Shown piece after piece: positions 37,469 through 44,345 of a DNA stretch of 44,345 bases (position 1 is the first letter of the stretch; every line of letters begins with the position of its first letter). Below the pieces are notes generated by a model that saw only the letters and a list, made by a program, of their open reading frames with translations, was not told the origin of the DNA and did not search any database. This DNA comes from JBKEDC01 sp047975205 (lineage in GTDB: Bacteria; Bacteroidota; Bacteroidia; Bacteroidales; Prolixibacteraceae), in NCBI GenBank assembly GCA_047975205.1, contig JBKEDC010000038.1, positions 1 to 44,345 of the forward strand, written 5' to 3'. The translations under genes were made by a program, and so were the position numbers.

Positions 37469-39562
37469 ATGCAAAAGTATTCTTCTTATGCCGGTAAAAT
37501 AAGCATCTGTTTATTTTTTTGGTTAGTATCTTTCGGTTACTCTAATGCACAAACTTATGATTTTAAGGAAATGGCAAGACGCATCAAAACGGAGTTGTTG
37601 GATGGTTACACGCCTGACACAACTAAACTTAATGCGCTGGTTAGTTCTCAAAATTCCGACGGCAGTTGGAGTAATCTTAACTATGGGAAGTTACGTGTGC
37701 GAGAAAAAATGTCTGATGGTCATCTTGTTAGAATATTGCAGCTTACCAAGGCGGTTGCAGATAAGAATAGTACAAAATATAATGACAAGGCATACTTCAA
37801 TGCCATTAGTCAGGGACTTATTTTTTGGCATTCATCGCACACAGTTGCCATAAATTGGTGGTACAACAAGATTTTCTTTCCTCAGGAGTTGGGAAAAATA
37901 CTTATCTTATTGCATGATTTTGATCTTCATAAAGGGAACGATGCTATTCATATTGATGAAGGTGAACTGATTCGTTTGTTTGAACCTCAAGGGATACGGG
38001 GCATTTTATCGCATGCCAGTGGGGCTAATGCCATAGATATTGCTACACACTATGTTTATCGTGGAATTTTAACAGAAAACAGCAAAGTGCTCGAAGAGGT
38101 TCGAGATGTTATATATAGCACGCTGACTGATAAAATCGGAGCTGATTTGATTTATAAAGACCATGGTCCGCAAATTCAAATATCGAGCTATGGATTGGTG
38201 TATTGCAGCGGACTTATGCACCTAGCTGCTATTCTTGCCGGTTCACCTGCTGCTTTCGATGTTAAAAGCGAAAAATTTGGAAAAGTATTGCAGTTTATAC
38301 GTGAGGTGCAAATAGCATCGATTCGCGGGAAATCTTGGGATTTCAGCGTTATGGGACGTGCGGTTTCCAGAGGTGGCGCATTGCGTGCACACCTACCCTA
38401 CTTGCAATATCTTGCCGATTATATTGACCCTGAGAATGCCCATATATACCTTGATGCTTTGGCAAGAACAACCGGAAAAGAACCTGCCAACTATAAGATT
38501 AGGGAGTTTAATAAGCAGTATTGGAACTCTGATTACATGCAACAGGTTCGCCGAGGTTATTTATTTACGGTACGCAATACTTCAACAAGAACGGTGGAGG
38601 CGGAACAAGGAAATTGGGAAAACACCAGTGCTCAATACTTTTCATATGGAGCAACTTTCTTATCAATTGATGGCAGTGAATATATGAATTTGATGCATTC
38701 GTGGGATTGGGCAATGATTCCGGGAACTACTTTTGCTTATACCAAGTCGCTCCCATTTCGGAGAGATTGGGGATTTAATCCCGGCAAAACTTCATTTGTT
38801 GGTGGGGTGTCTGATGGAACTTACGGTGCATCTACTCTTGACTTAGATCGTTATAGCGTGACGGCTAAGAAAAGTTGGTTCTTCTTCGAAAATGAATTGG
38901 TATGCCTCGGTGCCGGAATTACAGATGATAGTTCTCGGAGTGTAAGAACGACGGTCAATCAAACATGGTTGCAATCTGACATATGGGCTAAAACTCAGAA
39001 GAATGATAAAGAGATAGCAGAGAGCGAAGAAAACACCATACACATGACTACGCATCCAACGTATATCAGACATGGAAAAATGGCATACTTTTTTCCCGAG
39101 CCGGAAAGGGTGTGTTATGCCATTACTCCTGCACTAGCTAAGAATAGGCAGTCTGCAGATATGTTCTGCTTATGGATTGACCATGGAATGAATCCGACCG
39201 ATGCATCGTATAGTTATATTGTTGTTCCGAATGTTGACAGTCAAGAGAAAGCTAAATCATATCATATGAGTGCAATTGAGATTGTGTGTAACACGTCAAA
39301 GCAACAAGCGGTTTATCATAAAAAGTTGAAGATTTTTGAGGCTATCTTCCACCAAGCAGGAACGTTGAAGTTTAAGGGCAATATCATCAGAGTGGATAAA
39401 CCTTGTGCACTAATGATAAGAGGTGATAAATTGACCGTATCTGACCCATCGCAAAGTATTTCGAAAGTAACAATAGGCTTTAATGCTAAAACTCAAACCA
39501 TATTACTTCCTGTTATTCCGGGAATGAGGGGTTCATCGGTGAGTATGAAGTTGGAGGATTAA
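37469..39562 (+). CDS. Polysaccharide lyase family 8 (chondroitin AC / hyaluronate lyase type)
   Basis: A 697-residue secreted lyase. The ATG at 37469 is chosen because it gives a clean signal peptide (cleavage near YSNAQ) and lies after a promoter-like box; an earlier ATG (37373) would add a second hydrophobic stretch. The (alpha/alpha) toroid has NWWYNKIFFPQELG, ASGANAIDIATHYVYR with Asn187, KDHGPQIQISSYGLVY with His232 and Tyr241, and VMGRAVSRGGALRAHL with Arg297. These match the Asn/His/Tyr/Arg set of Pedobacter chondroitin AC lyase (N175, H225, Y234, R288). Beta domains follow. It would cleave glycosaminoglycan-like uronic-acid polymers by elimination. No SusCD, sulfatase or GH88 gene is nearby, so the substrate is open; xanthan and alginate are alternatives. 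Confidence 0.87.
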   Translation: MQKYSSYAGKISICLFFWLVSFGYSNAQTYDFKEMARRIKTELLDGYTPDTTKLNALVSSQNSDGSWSNLNYGKLRVREKMSDGHLVRILQLTKAVADKNSTKYNDKAYFNAISQGLIFWHSSHTVAINWWYNKIFFPQELGKILILLHDFDLHKGNDAIHIDEGELIRLFEPQGIRGILSHASGANAIDIATHYVYRGILTENSKVLEEVRDVIYSTLTDKIGADLIYKDHGPQIQISSYGLVYCSGLMHLAAILAGSPAAFDVKSEKFGKVLQFIREVQIASIRGKSWDFSVMGRAVSRGGALRAHLPYLQYLADYIDPENAHIYLDALARTTGKEPANYKIREFNKQYWNSDYMQQVRRGYLFTVRNTSTRTVEAEQGNWENTSAQYFSYGATFLSIDGSEYMNLMHSWDWAMIPGTTFAYTKSLPFRRDWGFNPGKTSFVGGVSDGTYGASTLDLDRYSVTAKKSWFFFENELVCLGAGITDDSSRSVRTTVNQTWLQSDIWAKTQKNDKEIAESEENTIHMTTHPTYIRHGKMAYFFPEPERVCYAITPALAKNRQSADMFCLWIDHGMNPTDASYSYIVVPNVDSQEKAKSYHMSAIEIVCNTSKQQAVYHKKLKIFEAIFHQAGTLKFKGNIIRVDKPCALMIRGDKLTVSDPSQSISKVTIGFNAKTQTILLPVIPGMRGSSVSMKLED

Positions 39563-39883
39563 AAAGGCATCACGAGTAAGGAATGAAAGGTATATCCGAT
39601 TAGAAGTTATTATGCCATTTTCCTCCGTAATATTCCCTTATGATTAGATTACATAGAAAAAGAGGGTGTCCAAAAAGTGAGATTTTGATTTCACACGCTT
39701 GCAAATTACAAGCTCAGCCCTGAAAGGGCTACCCGTAACAGGAGGGTGTCCAAAAAGCAATGCTCTCCCACCACAGCTTTGCCTTTCAGGCAATAACAAT
39801 AGTTGCTTATAAATTAAAAGCAAAAAGAGAATGCCCAAAACTTTTTGGGCATTCTCTTTTATATAAAGATGAAACGTCTATGC
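39563..39883. repeat. Intergenic repeat block with two direct copies of a 16-base motif
   Basis: GAGGGTGTCCAAAAAG occurs at 39663-39678 (with the ending AGT) and again at 39743-39758, 80 bases apart. Between them is AGCCCT-GAA-AGGGCT (39716-39730); after them comes TTGCCT-TTC-AGGCAA (39780-39794). The same 16-base core forms the terminator at 1687-1727. No gene is present; a 64-codon minus-strand frame here is only the repeat read as protein. Confidence 0.6.
39823..39860. terminator. Perfect 18-bp terminator after pgi
   Basis: Arms 39823-39840 and 39843-39860 pair perfectly around two bases (AAAAGAGAATGCCCAAAA and its complement). It follows the pgi stop on the minus strand, ends in T's both ways, and also lies downstream of PL8. 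Confidence 0.85.
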
Positions 39884-41227
39884 TTACAAACGCTCTTTAA
39901 TCGCTTTTGTGGCTTCTTCAAAACCCGGTTTTTCCAACAAAGCAAACATATTGCTTTTATAGGCTTCAACCCCCGGTTGATCAAATGGGTTTACATCTAA
40001 GATATAGCCGCTGATTCCACAAGCAATTTCAAAGAAATAAATTAGTTGACCTAAATAATACGCCGAAAGCTGAGGTATTTCAATGCGCATATTAGGTACT
40101 CCTCCATCAACGTGTGCTAAACGAGTTCCTAATTCTGCCATTTTATTTACCTCGTCAATGCGTTTCCCGGCTAAGAAATTCAACCCGTCAAGGTTTGCCT
40201 CATCAGTTGGAATAGTGAGTGTGTTGTTCACTTTAGCTACAGAAAGCACTGTTTCAAAAAGCTTGCGTTCACCTTCTTGAATGTATTGTCCCATAGAGTG
40301 TAGGTCTGAACTAAAATCAACACTTGCAGGGAAAATACCTTTACCCTCTTTACCTTCGCTTTCTCCGTATAATTGTTTCCACCATTCGCTGAAATAGTGT
40401 AATTTAGGTTCATAGTTCACCATTATTTCAACCATTTTACCGGTTTTATAAAGTTCGTTGCGAACCACAGCATATTGGGCTGCTATGTTTTCGGTGAATG
40501 GGGTACCCGGTTTAGTGTCATCTTCCATATCGGCTGCTCCTTTCACCAAGGCTCGAACATCATAGCCGGCACAAGCAATGGCTACCAAACCTACCGGAGT
40601 GAGTACAGAGTAACGTCCGCCTACATCATCAGGAATGACGAAAGTTTTATATCCTTCAGCCGTTGCCAACGCACGTAAAGCACCACGTTTAGCATCGGTT
40701 ACTGCTACAATACGTTCTACGGCTTCTTCTTTGCCGTATTTCGCCTCAATATCTTGTTTCAACAAACGGAAAGCGATGGCTGGTTCGGTTGTTGTGCCCG
40801 ATTTTGAAATTACACAGATGGCATACTCTTTATTTGCCAATAATGCGCGTAATTCACTTAGGTAATCTTCGCCTATGTTTTGTCCGGCAAAGATGATGTG
40901 CGGGTTATTGCTTCCTTTCAGATGTGCGAAAGTATCAGTAAGTGCATCAACCACAGCTTTGGCTCCGAGGTATGAACCGCCGATACCGACTACTATCAAT
41001 ACTTCAATTTTCTTATCGCGTAGTGTCTTAGCTGTAGCTTCTATTTCAGCTAAGTGAGTTTCTGAAATGCTTGAAGGTAAATTTACCCAACCAAGATAGT
41101 CGTTTCCTTTACCAGTTTTGTTATACAATGCTTCCAGTTGTTTATTAGCCAACTCAGCTTGAGCATCAACTTGGTCTTGATCGATAAAACTCAAGACACT
41201 GTTGTAATCTAATTTAATTTTTTCCAT
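39884..41227 (-). CDS. pgi: Glucose-6-phosphate isomerase
   Basis: A 447-residue protein, the usual length of the shorter Pgi type. It shows VVGIGGSYLGAKAVVDAL, CVISKSGTTTEPAIAFR (sugar-phosphate-binding SIS motif), GGRYSVLTPVGL and FPASVDFSSDLHSMGQYI. It interconverts glucose-6-phosphate and fructose-6-phosphate in the cytoplasm. It follows gpsA by 12 bases and is the last gene of the lysS-gpsA-pgi transcript, ending in a perfect terminator. Confidence 0.97.
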   Translation of the reverse strand: MEKIKLDYNSVLSFIDQDQVDAQAELANKQLEALYNKTGKGNDYLGWVNLPSSISETHLAEIEATAKTLRDKKIEVLIVVGIGGSYLGAKAVVDALTDTFAHLKGSNNPHIIFAGQNIGEDYLSELRALLANKEYAICVISKSGTTTEPAIAFRLLKQDIEAKYGKEEAVERIVAVTDAKRGALRALATAEGYKTFVIPDDVGGRYSVLTPVGLVAIACAGYDVRALVKGAADMEDDTKPGTPFTENIAAQYAVVRNELYKTGKMVEIMVNYEPKLHYFSEWWKQLYGESEGKEGKGIFPASVDFSSDLHSMGQYIQEGERKLFETVLSVAKVNNTLTIPTDEANLDGLNFLAGKRIDEVNKMAELGTRLAHVDGGVPNMRIEIPQLSAYYLGQLIYFFEIACGISGYILDVNPFDQPGVEAYKSNMFALLEKPGFEEATKAIKERL

Positions 41228-41239
41228 GATATAATAGTG

Positions 41240-42241
41240 TTATCGTAATTTTTTTGTCAACTCCAGAGCTTCGGTTGCCGCATTAGCACCTTCGTAAAGA
41301 ATATTGTATACCATATTGCATATCGGCAAGTTTACTTTATATTCTTCGTTTATTTCGTGCAAACACTTTGAAGCATAATAGCCTTCTGCCACCATGTGCA
41401 TTTCGAGTTGTGCTGTTTTAATGGTATATCCTTTCCCCACCATAGCTCCAAAGGTTCGATTTCTCGAAAACTGAGAATATGCCGTTACCAGTAAATCACC
41501 TAAATAGGCAGAGCTTACAATATCTCGATCTATAGGGTGTACTTTATCTATAAATCGCTGGATTTCTTGTGCTGCATTCGACACCAACACTGCTTGAAAG
41601 TTATCGCCATAACGCAGCCCATGCATAATTCCGGAAGCTATGGCAATGATATTTTTCAACACCGATGCATATTCTGTTCCCCAAATATCATCGCTTACAT
41701 GAGCATTGATAAACGGGCATTGAATTAAATCTGCAATATGGCGTGCCCGACGCACATCGGTACAAGCAACAGTTAAGTAAGAAAGACGTTCCAACGCCAC
41801 TTCTTCCGCATGGCAAGGACCAACAATGGCACTCAATCGCTCGAAGGAAACTCCGAATTTGTTGTGCATATATTGGCAAATTACTTCGTTGGTCTCGGGC
41901 ACTATACCTTTCACTGCCGATACAATATATTTATTAGTTAACGACACTGTTATTTTTTCCATCATGTCATTAAGGAAAGCAGATGGTATTGCAACGATAA
42001 TTATCTCGTTATCATCAACAATTTGATCAATGTCATCGTAAAACTTGATGTTATCGAGTTCAAACTCTACGCCTCGCAAATAACGTGGGTTATGCCCGTA
42101 TTTCTGAAACTCGGCTATGGTTTCTCCATTTCTGAAAAACCATGAAATAGTATCCACGTTGCACATAATTATTTTGGCTAAGGCTGTTGCCCAGCTCCCA
42201 CTGCCAATTATGGCCACCTTGGAATCTTTATGAATACTCAT
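41240..42241 (-). CDS. gpsA: Glycerol-3-phosphate dehydrogenase [NAD(P)+]
   Basis: A 333-residue protein of normal GpsA length. The nucleotide-binding GSGSWATALA is at 13-22 (Ala where many have Gly after Trp). Further marks are VSAVKGIVPET, VGPCHAEEVALERL, ASVLKNIIAIASGI with the catalytic Lys, and SAYLGDLLVTAYSQFSRNRTFG. It makes sn-glycerol-3-phosphate from dihydroxyacetone phosphate for phospholipids. It lies ten bases after lysS and twelve before pgi, a likely single transcript. Confidence 0.96.
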   Translation of the reverse strand: MSIHKDSKVAIIGSGSWATALAKIIMCNVDTISWFFRNGETIAEFQKYGHNPRYLRGVEFELDNIKFYDDIDQIVDDNEIIIVAIPSAFLNDMMEKITVSLTNKYIVSAVKGIVPETNEVICQYMHNKFGVSFERLSAIVGPCHAEEVALERLSYLTVACTDVRRARHIADLIQCPFINAHVSDDIWGTEYASVLKNIIAIASGIMHGLRYGDNFQAVLVSNAAQEIQRFIDKVHPIDRDIVSSAYLGDLLVTAYSQFSRNRTFGAMVGKGYTIKTAQLEMHMVAEGYYASKCLHEINEEYKVNLPICNMVYNILYEGANAATEALELTKKLR

Positions 42242-42251
42242 AGTTTTCGGT

Positions 42252-43973
42252 TTAGTTTAACCAACTTTTCACCTCATCAGCCGATGGGTTTTGCAAACCT
42301 AGTTTATTCTTTTTATTGTATCCGCACAAGTCATTAAATAATTTACCGGCTTTAGCTTCTTGCAATGCTGCTACTTTTTTGAATCCCAATTCTCGTAATA
42401 CGTCAATCCACTCTACCGGTATGCCGACTGCCTCATAGGCTTCATTAGTATCGGCAGTTTCTTTCTTTTCCGGTTTCATTTGAGGAAAAAACAATACATC
42501 TTGAATCGATTGCTCGCCGGTCATAAACATAGTTAAACGATCGATACCAATGCCCATTCCTGATGTTGGAGGCATACCGTATTCTAAGGCACGTAAGAAG
42601 TCTTGATCAATGAACATGGCCTCGTCATCTCCTTTTTCTGAAAGTTTCATTTGATCTTCGAAACGCTCGCGTTGATCAATAGGGTCGTTCAGCTCTGAAT
42701 AGGCATTTGCCAATTCTTTACCGCATACCATCAGTTCGAAGCGTTCGGTGAGTTCCGGGTTGTCTCGATGTTTTTTGGTAAGTGGAGACATTTCCACCGG
42801 ATAGTCAATGATGAACGTTGGTTGAATATAATTACCCTCGCATTTCTCGCCGAATATTTCATCAATGAGCTTACCTTTGCCCATTGTTTCATCAACTTCT
42901 ATGCCTAGTTTAGTACATATTTCGCGTAGTTCTATCTCCGACTTTCCTTCTACATCATAACCGGTGTGTTCCTTAATGGCTCCACACATGGTTACTCTAG
43001 GAAATGGGGCTTTGTAGTTTATTACATGTTCGCCAATTTTCACCTCTGTTGTTCCATGCAGTGCTAAAGCTACACGTTCTAACATTTGTTCGGTAAATTC
43101 CATCATCCATTTGTAATCTTTGTAGGCCACATATATTTCCATTACCGTAAACTCAGGATTGTGGGTTCTGTCCATCCCTTCGTTGCGGAAATCTTTGGCG
43201 AACTCATATACTCCGTCAAACCCACCCACAATTAATCGCTTCAGATACAATTCATTGGCAATACGCATATACAACGGAATGTCGAGCGCATTGTGATGCG
43301 TGATGAACGGACGAGCTGCTGCTCCTCCGGGTATGGATTGCAATATTGGAGTTTCAACCTCTAAATAACCATGTTCATTAAACATTTGACGCATGGTATT
43401 AATAATGGTTGTTCTTTTTATGAACGTATCTTTTACTTGAGGATTTACAATGAGGTCAACATAACGTTGACGATATCGCATTTCAGGGTCGGTAAAAGCA
43501 TCGAATATTTTACCGTCTTTTTCTTTCACAATAGGTAGCGGACGCAAAGACTTACTCAACACCGCCAAATCGCTTACCTGCACAGATATTTCACCCACAT
43601 GAGTTTTAAAAACCGCCCCCTTAACACCCACCACATCGCCAATGTCAAGTAGTTTTTTAAACACATCATTATACATGGTTTTATCCTCGTTGGGACAAAT
43701 TTCATCGCGATTCAAATAAATTTGGATTCTGCCTGAATCATCTTGCAATTCTGCAAATGAAGCTTTCCCCATGATGCGGCGGCTCATTAATCTACCTGCA
43801 ATAATCACTTCTTGAAAGTTTGCTTCTTCTTCGCTATACTCTTTTTTTATTTGTGCTGCTTTAGCGTTTACCGGGAATTCAGCTGCCGGATAGGCTTCGA
43901 TTCCTAATTCGCGCAATTTGGCCAGTGAGTTTCTTCTAATTACTTCCTGTTCGCTTAATTCTGATATACTCAT
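42252..43973 (-). CDS. lysS: Lysine--tRNA ligase, class II
   Basis: A 573-residue enzyme. The start at 43971-43973 (MSISELSEQEVIRRN) is chosen because the longer frame opens at a TTG that lies inside the -7 promoter box. An OB-fold anticodon domain (~60-170, IAGRLMSRRIMGKASFAEL) precedes the class II core with motif 2 FRNEGMDRTHNPEFT and motif 3 GMGIGIDRLTMFMTG. The C-terminal ~60 residues after motif 3 form an extra extension seen in Bacteroides LysS. It charges tRNA-Lys. First gene of the transcript with gpsA and pgi. Confidence 0.97.
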   Translation of the reverse strand: MSISELSEQEVIRRNSLAKLRELGIEAYPAAEFPVNAKAAQIKKEYSEEEANFQEVIIAGRLMSRRIMGKASFAELQDDSGRIQIYLNRDEICPNEDKTMYNDVFKKLLDIGDVVGVKGAVFKTHVGEISVQVSDLAVLSKSLRPLPIVKEKDGKIFDAFTDPEMRYRQRYVDLIVNPQVKDTFIKRTTIINTMRQMFNEHGYLEVETPILQSIPGGAAARPFITHHNALDIPLYMRIANELYLKRLIVGGFDGVYEFAKDFRNEGMDRTHNPEFTVMEIYVAYKDYKWMMEFTEQMLERVALALHGTTEVKIGEHVINYKAPFPRVTMCGAIKEHTGYDVEGKSEIELREICTKLGIEVDETMGKGKLIDEIFGEKCEGNYIQPTFIIDYPVEMSPLTKKHRDNPELTERFELMVCGKELANAYSELNDPIDQRERFEDQMKLSEKGDDEAMFIDQDFLRALEYGMPPTSGMGIGIDRLTMFMTGEQSIQDVLFFPQMKPEKKETADTNEAYEAVGIPVEWIDVLRELGFKKVAALQEAKAGKLFNDLCGYNKKNKLGLQNPSADEVKSWLN

Positions 43974-43994
43974 TGTATCTAAATTATTTTGCCA

Positions 43995-44002
43995 CAAAGA
44001 TA
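43995..44002 (-). promoter_or_regulatory. lysS -7 promoter box
   Basis: On the minus strand TATCTTTG is a full match to TAnnTTTG. TTTA lies 19 bases upstream in place of TTTG; a true TTTG is also present but closer. It ends 21 bases before the chosen ATG, giving a short leader. Confidence 0.65.
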
Positions 44003-44107
44003 CATTTAAAATGCAAACCCGTAAATAGATAAGTTACTATTGTTAATGCTTTATTCTTTTTTCAAGAAATGGAGAACTAGACTTACTACCTTTATTTGCA
44101 CACAATT

Positions 44108-44345
44108 CTATTTCGGTGCAAAAATAACATCTAATATTTCGGCTTTGTCATAGAACGACTTCAAGAAATCATTCACATACTTAATATCTATCGAATCGAT
44201 AGTTTTATTTTGATATCCCTCAACGTCAATATTTTCTTTGTAATTCAGATAATGCTTAATGGCACTGATATAATACATATTGTCTCTTCGCGTATTTCCT
44301 TGTTGACGCAGTTTTTTCTTGATAAGCTCGAAATCAGCAGGGAGC
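44108..44345 (-). CDS. M16-family zinc peptidase, C-terminal end only
   Basis: The minus-strand frame is open from the window edge to the TAG at 44108-44110, about 78 codons. PADFELIKKKLRQQGNTRR, then MYYISAIKHYLNY and a late VNDFLKSFYDKAEILDVIF, resemble the C-terminus of M16 (pitrilysin-type) peptidases, in which a helix of this type precedes a final FxKxxL-x-VxxxP strand. The zinc motif lies outside the window, so activity cannot be judged. Short similarity, so the family call is moderate. Confidence 0.65.
   Translation of the reverse strand, partial: LPADFELIKKKLRQQGNTRRDNMYYISAIKHYLNYKENIDVEGYQNKTIDSIDIKYVNDFLKSFYDKAEILDVIFAPK

Noticed and set aside
39661..39758. Direct repeats as a CRISPR array
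   Set aside because: Only two copies, 80 bases apart, with structured sequence between and no cas genes.
39644..39838. 64-codon minus-strand ORF after PL8
   Set aside because: It is a translation of the intergenic repeat, with no family similarity I recognise.
43974..43997. lysS start at the TTG at 43997
   Set aside because: It lies inside the TATCTTTG promoter box; the ATG at 43973 matches the family N-terminus.

Overview
The window looks like the chromosome of a Bacteroidales bacterium, most like a low-GC Bacteroides or close relative. The reasons are a SusC/SusD pair, a one-protein hybrid two-component sensor (HTCS), TAnnTTTG-type promoter boxes, A-rich leaders instead of strong Shine-Dalgarno sites, and the lysS-gpsA-pgi and HU-COX24-rng gene orders. 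The genus is an inference. I saw no tRNA, rRNA, CRISPR array, prophage or replication origin.

Layout. 1-1652: the 3' end of an IS256-type transposase gene, then a DUF418 membrane-protein gene broken by two nonsense codons and a frameshift. 1748-22924: a complete polysaccharide-utilisation locus (PUL). Leftward it carries GH127, GH43 and a large DUF5695-like protein. Rightward it carries SusC, SusD, a DUF4859-like lipoprotein, a DUF6055-like HExxH lipoprotein, GH27 and a second HExxH protein. The HTCS gene faces this operon from its far end. 23183-25690: a WYL-domain regulator and an RtcB RNA ligase, divergent and both broken. 26108-29381: DMT-family exporter, ApbE, GcvH, TsaE. 29682-33820: type I pullulanase, coupled to a potassium-channel gene, and a sodium:solute symporter gene with four lesions. 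33936-35979: RNase G/E, an unlisted 30-codon COX24/mS38-like gene and an HU-family protein. 36650-44345: ACP phosphodiesterase, a solitary PL8 polysaccharide lyase, pgi, gpsA, lysS and the 3' end of an M16 peptidase gene.

How the PUL may work. The enzyme set (GH127 beta-L-arabinofuranosidase, GH43, GH27 with alpha-galactosidase-type residues, and two putative metalloproteases) fits a hydroxyproline-rich plant glycoprotein such as extensin. Extensin carries beta-L-arabinofuranosyl chains on Hyp, a terminal alpha-arabinose, and single alpha-galactose on Ser. SusC/SusD would import fragments, the lipoproteins would act at the surface, and the HTCS would sense a released sugar. The substrate is inference; the domain assignments come from visible motifs.

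A second theme is gene decay: at least four chromosomal genes (DUF418, WYL regulator, rtcB, symporter) are broken next to intact neighbours. A third is that the PUL's longer gene junctions hold inverted repeats, two of which share a sequence block.
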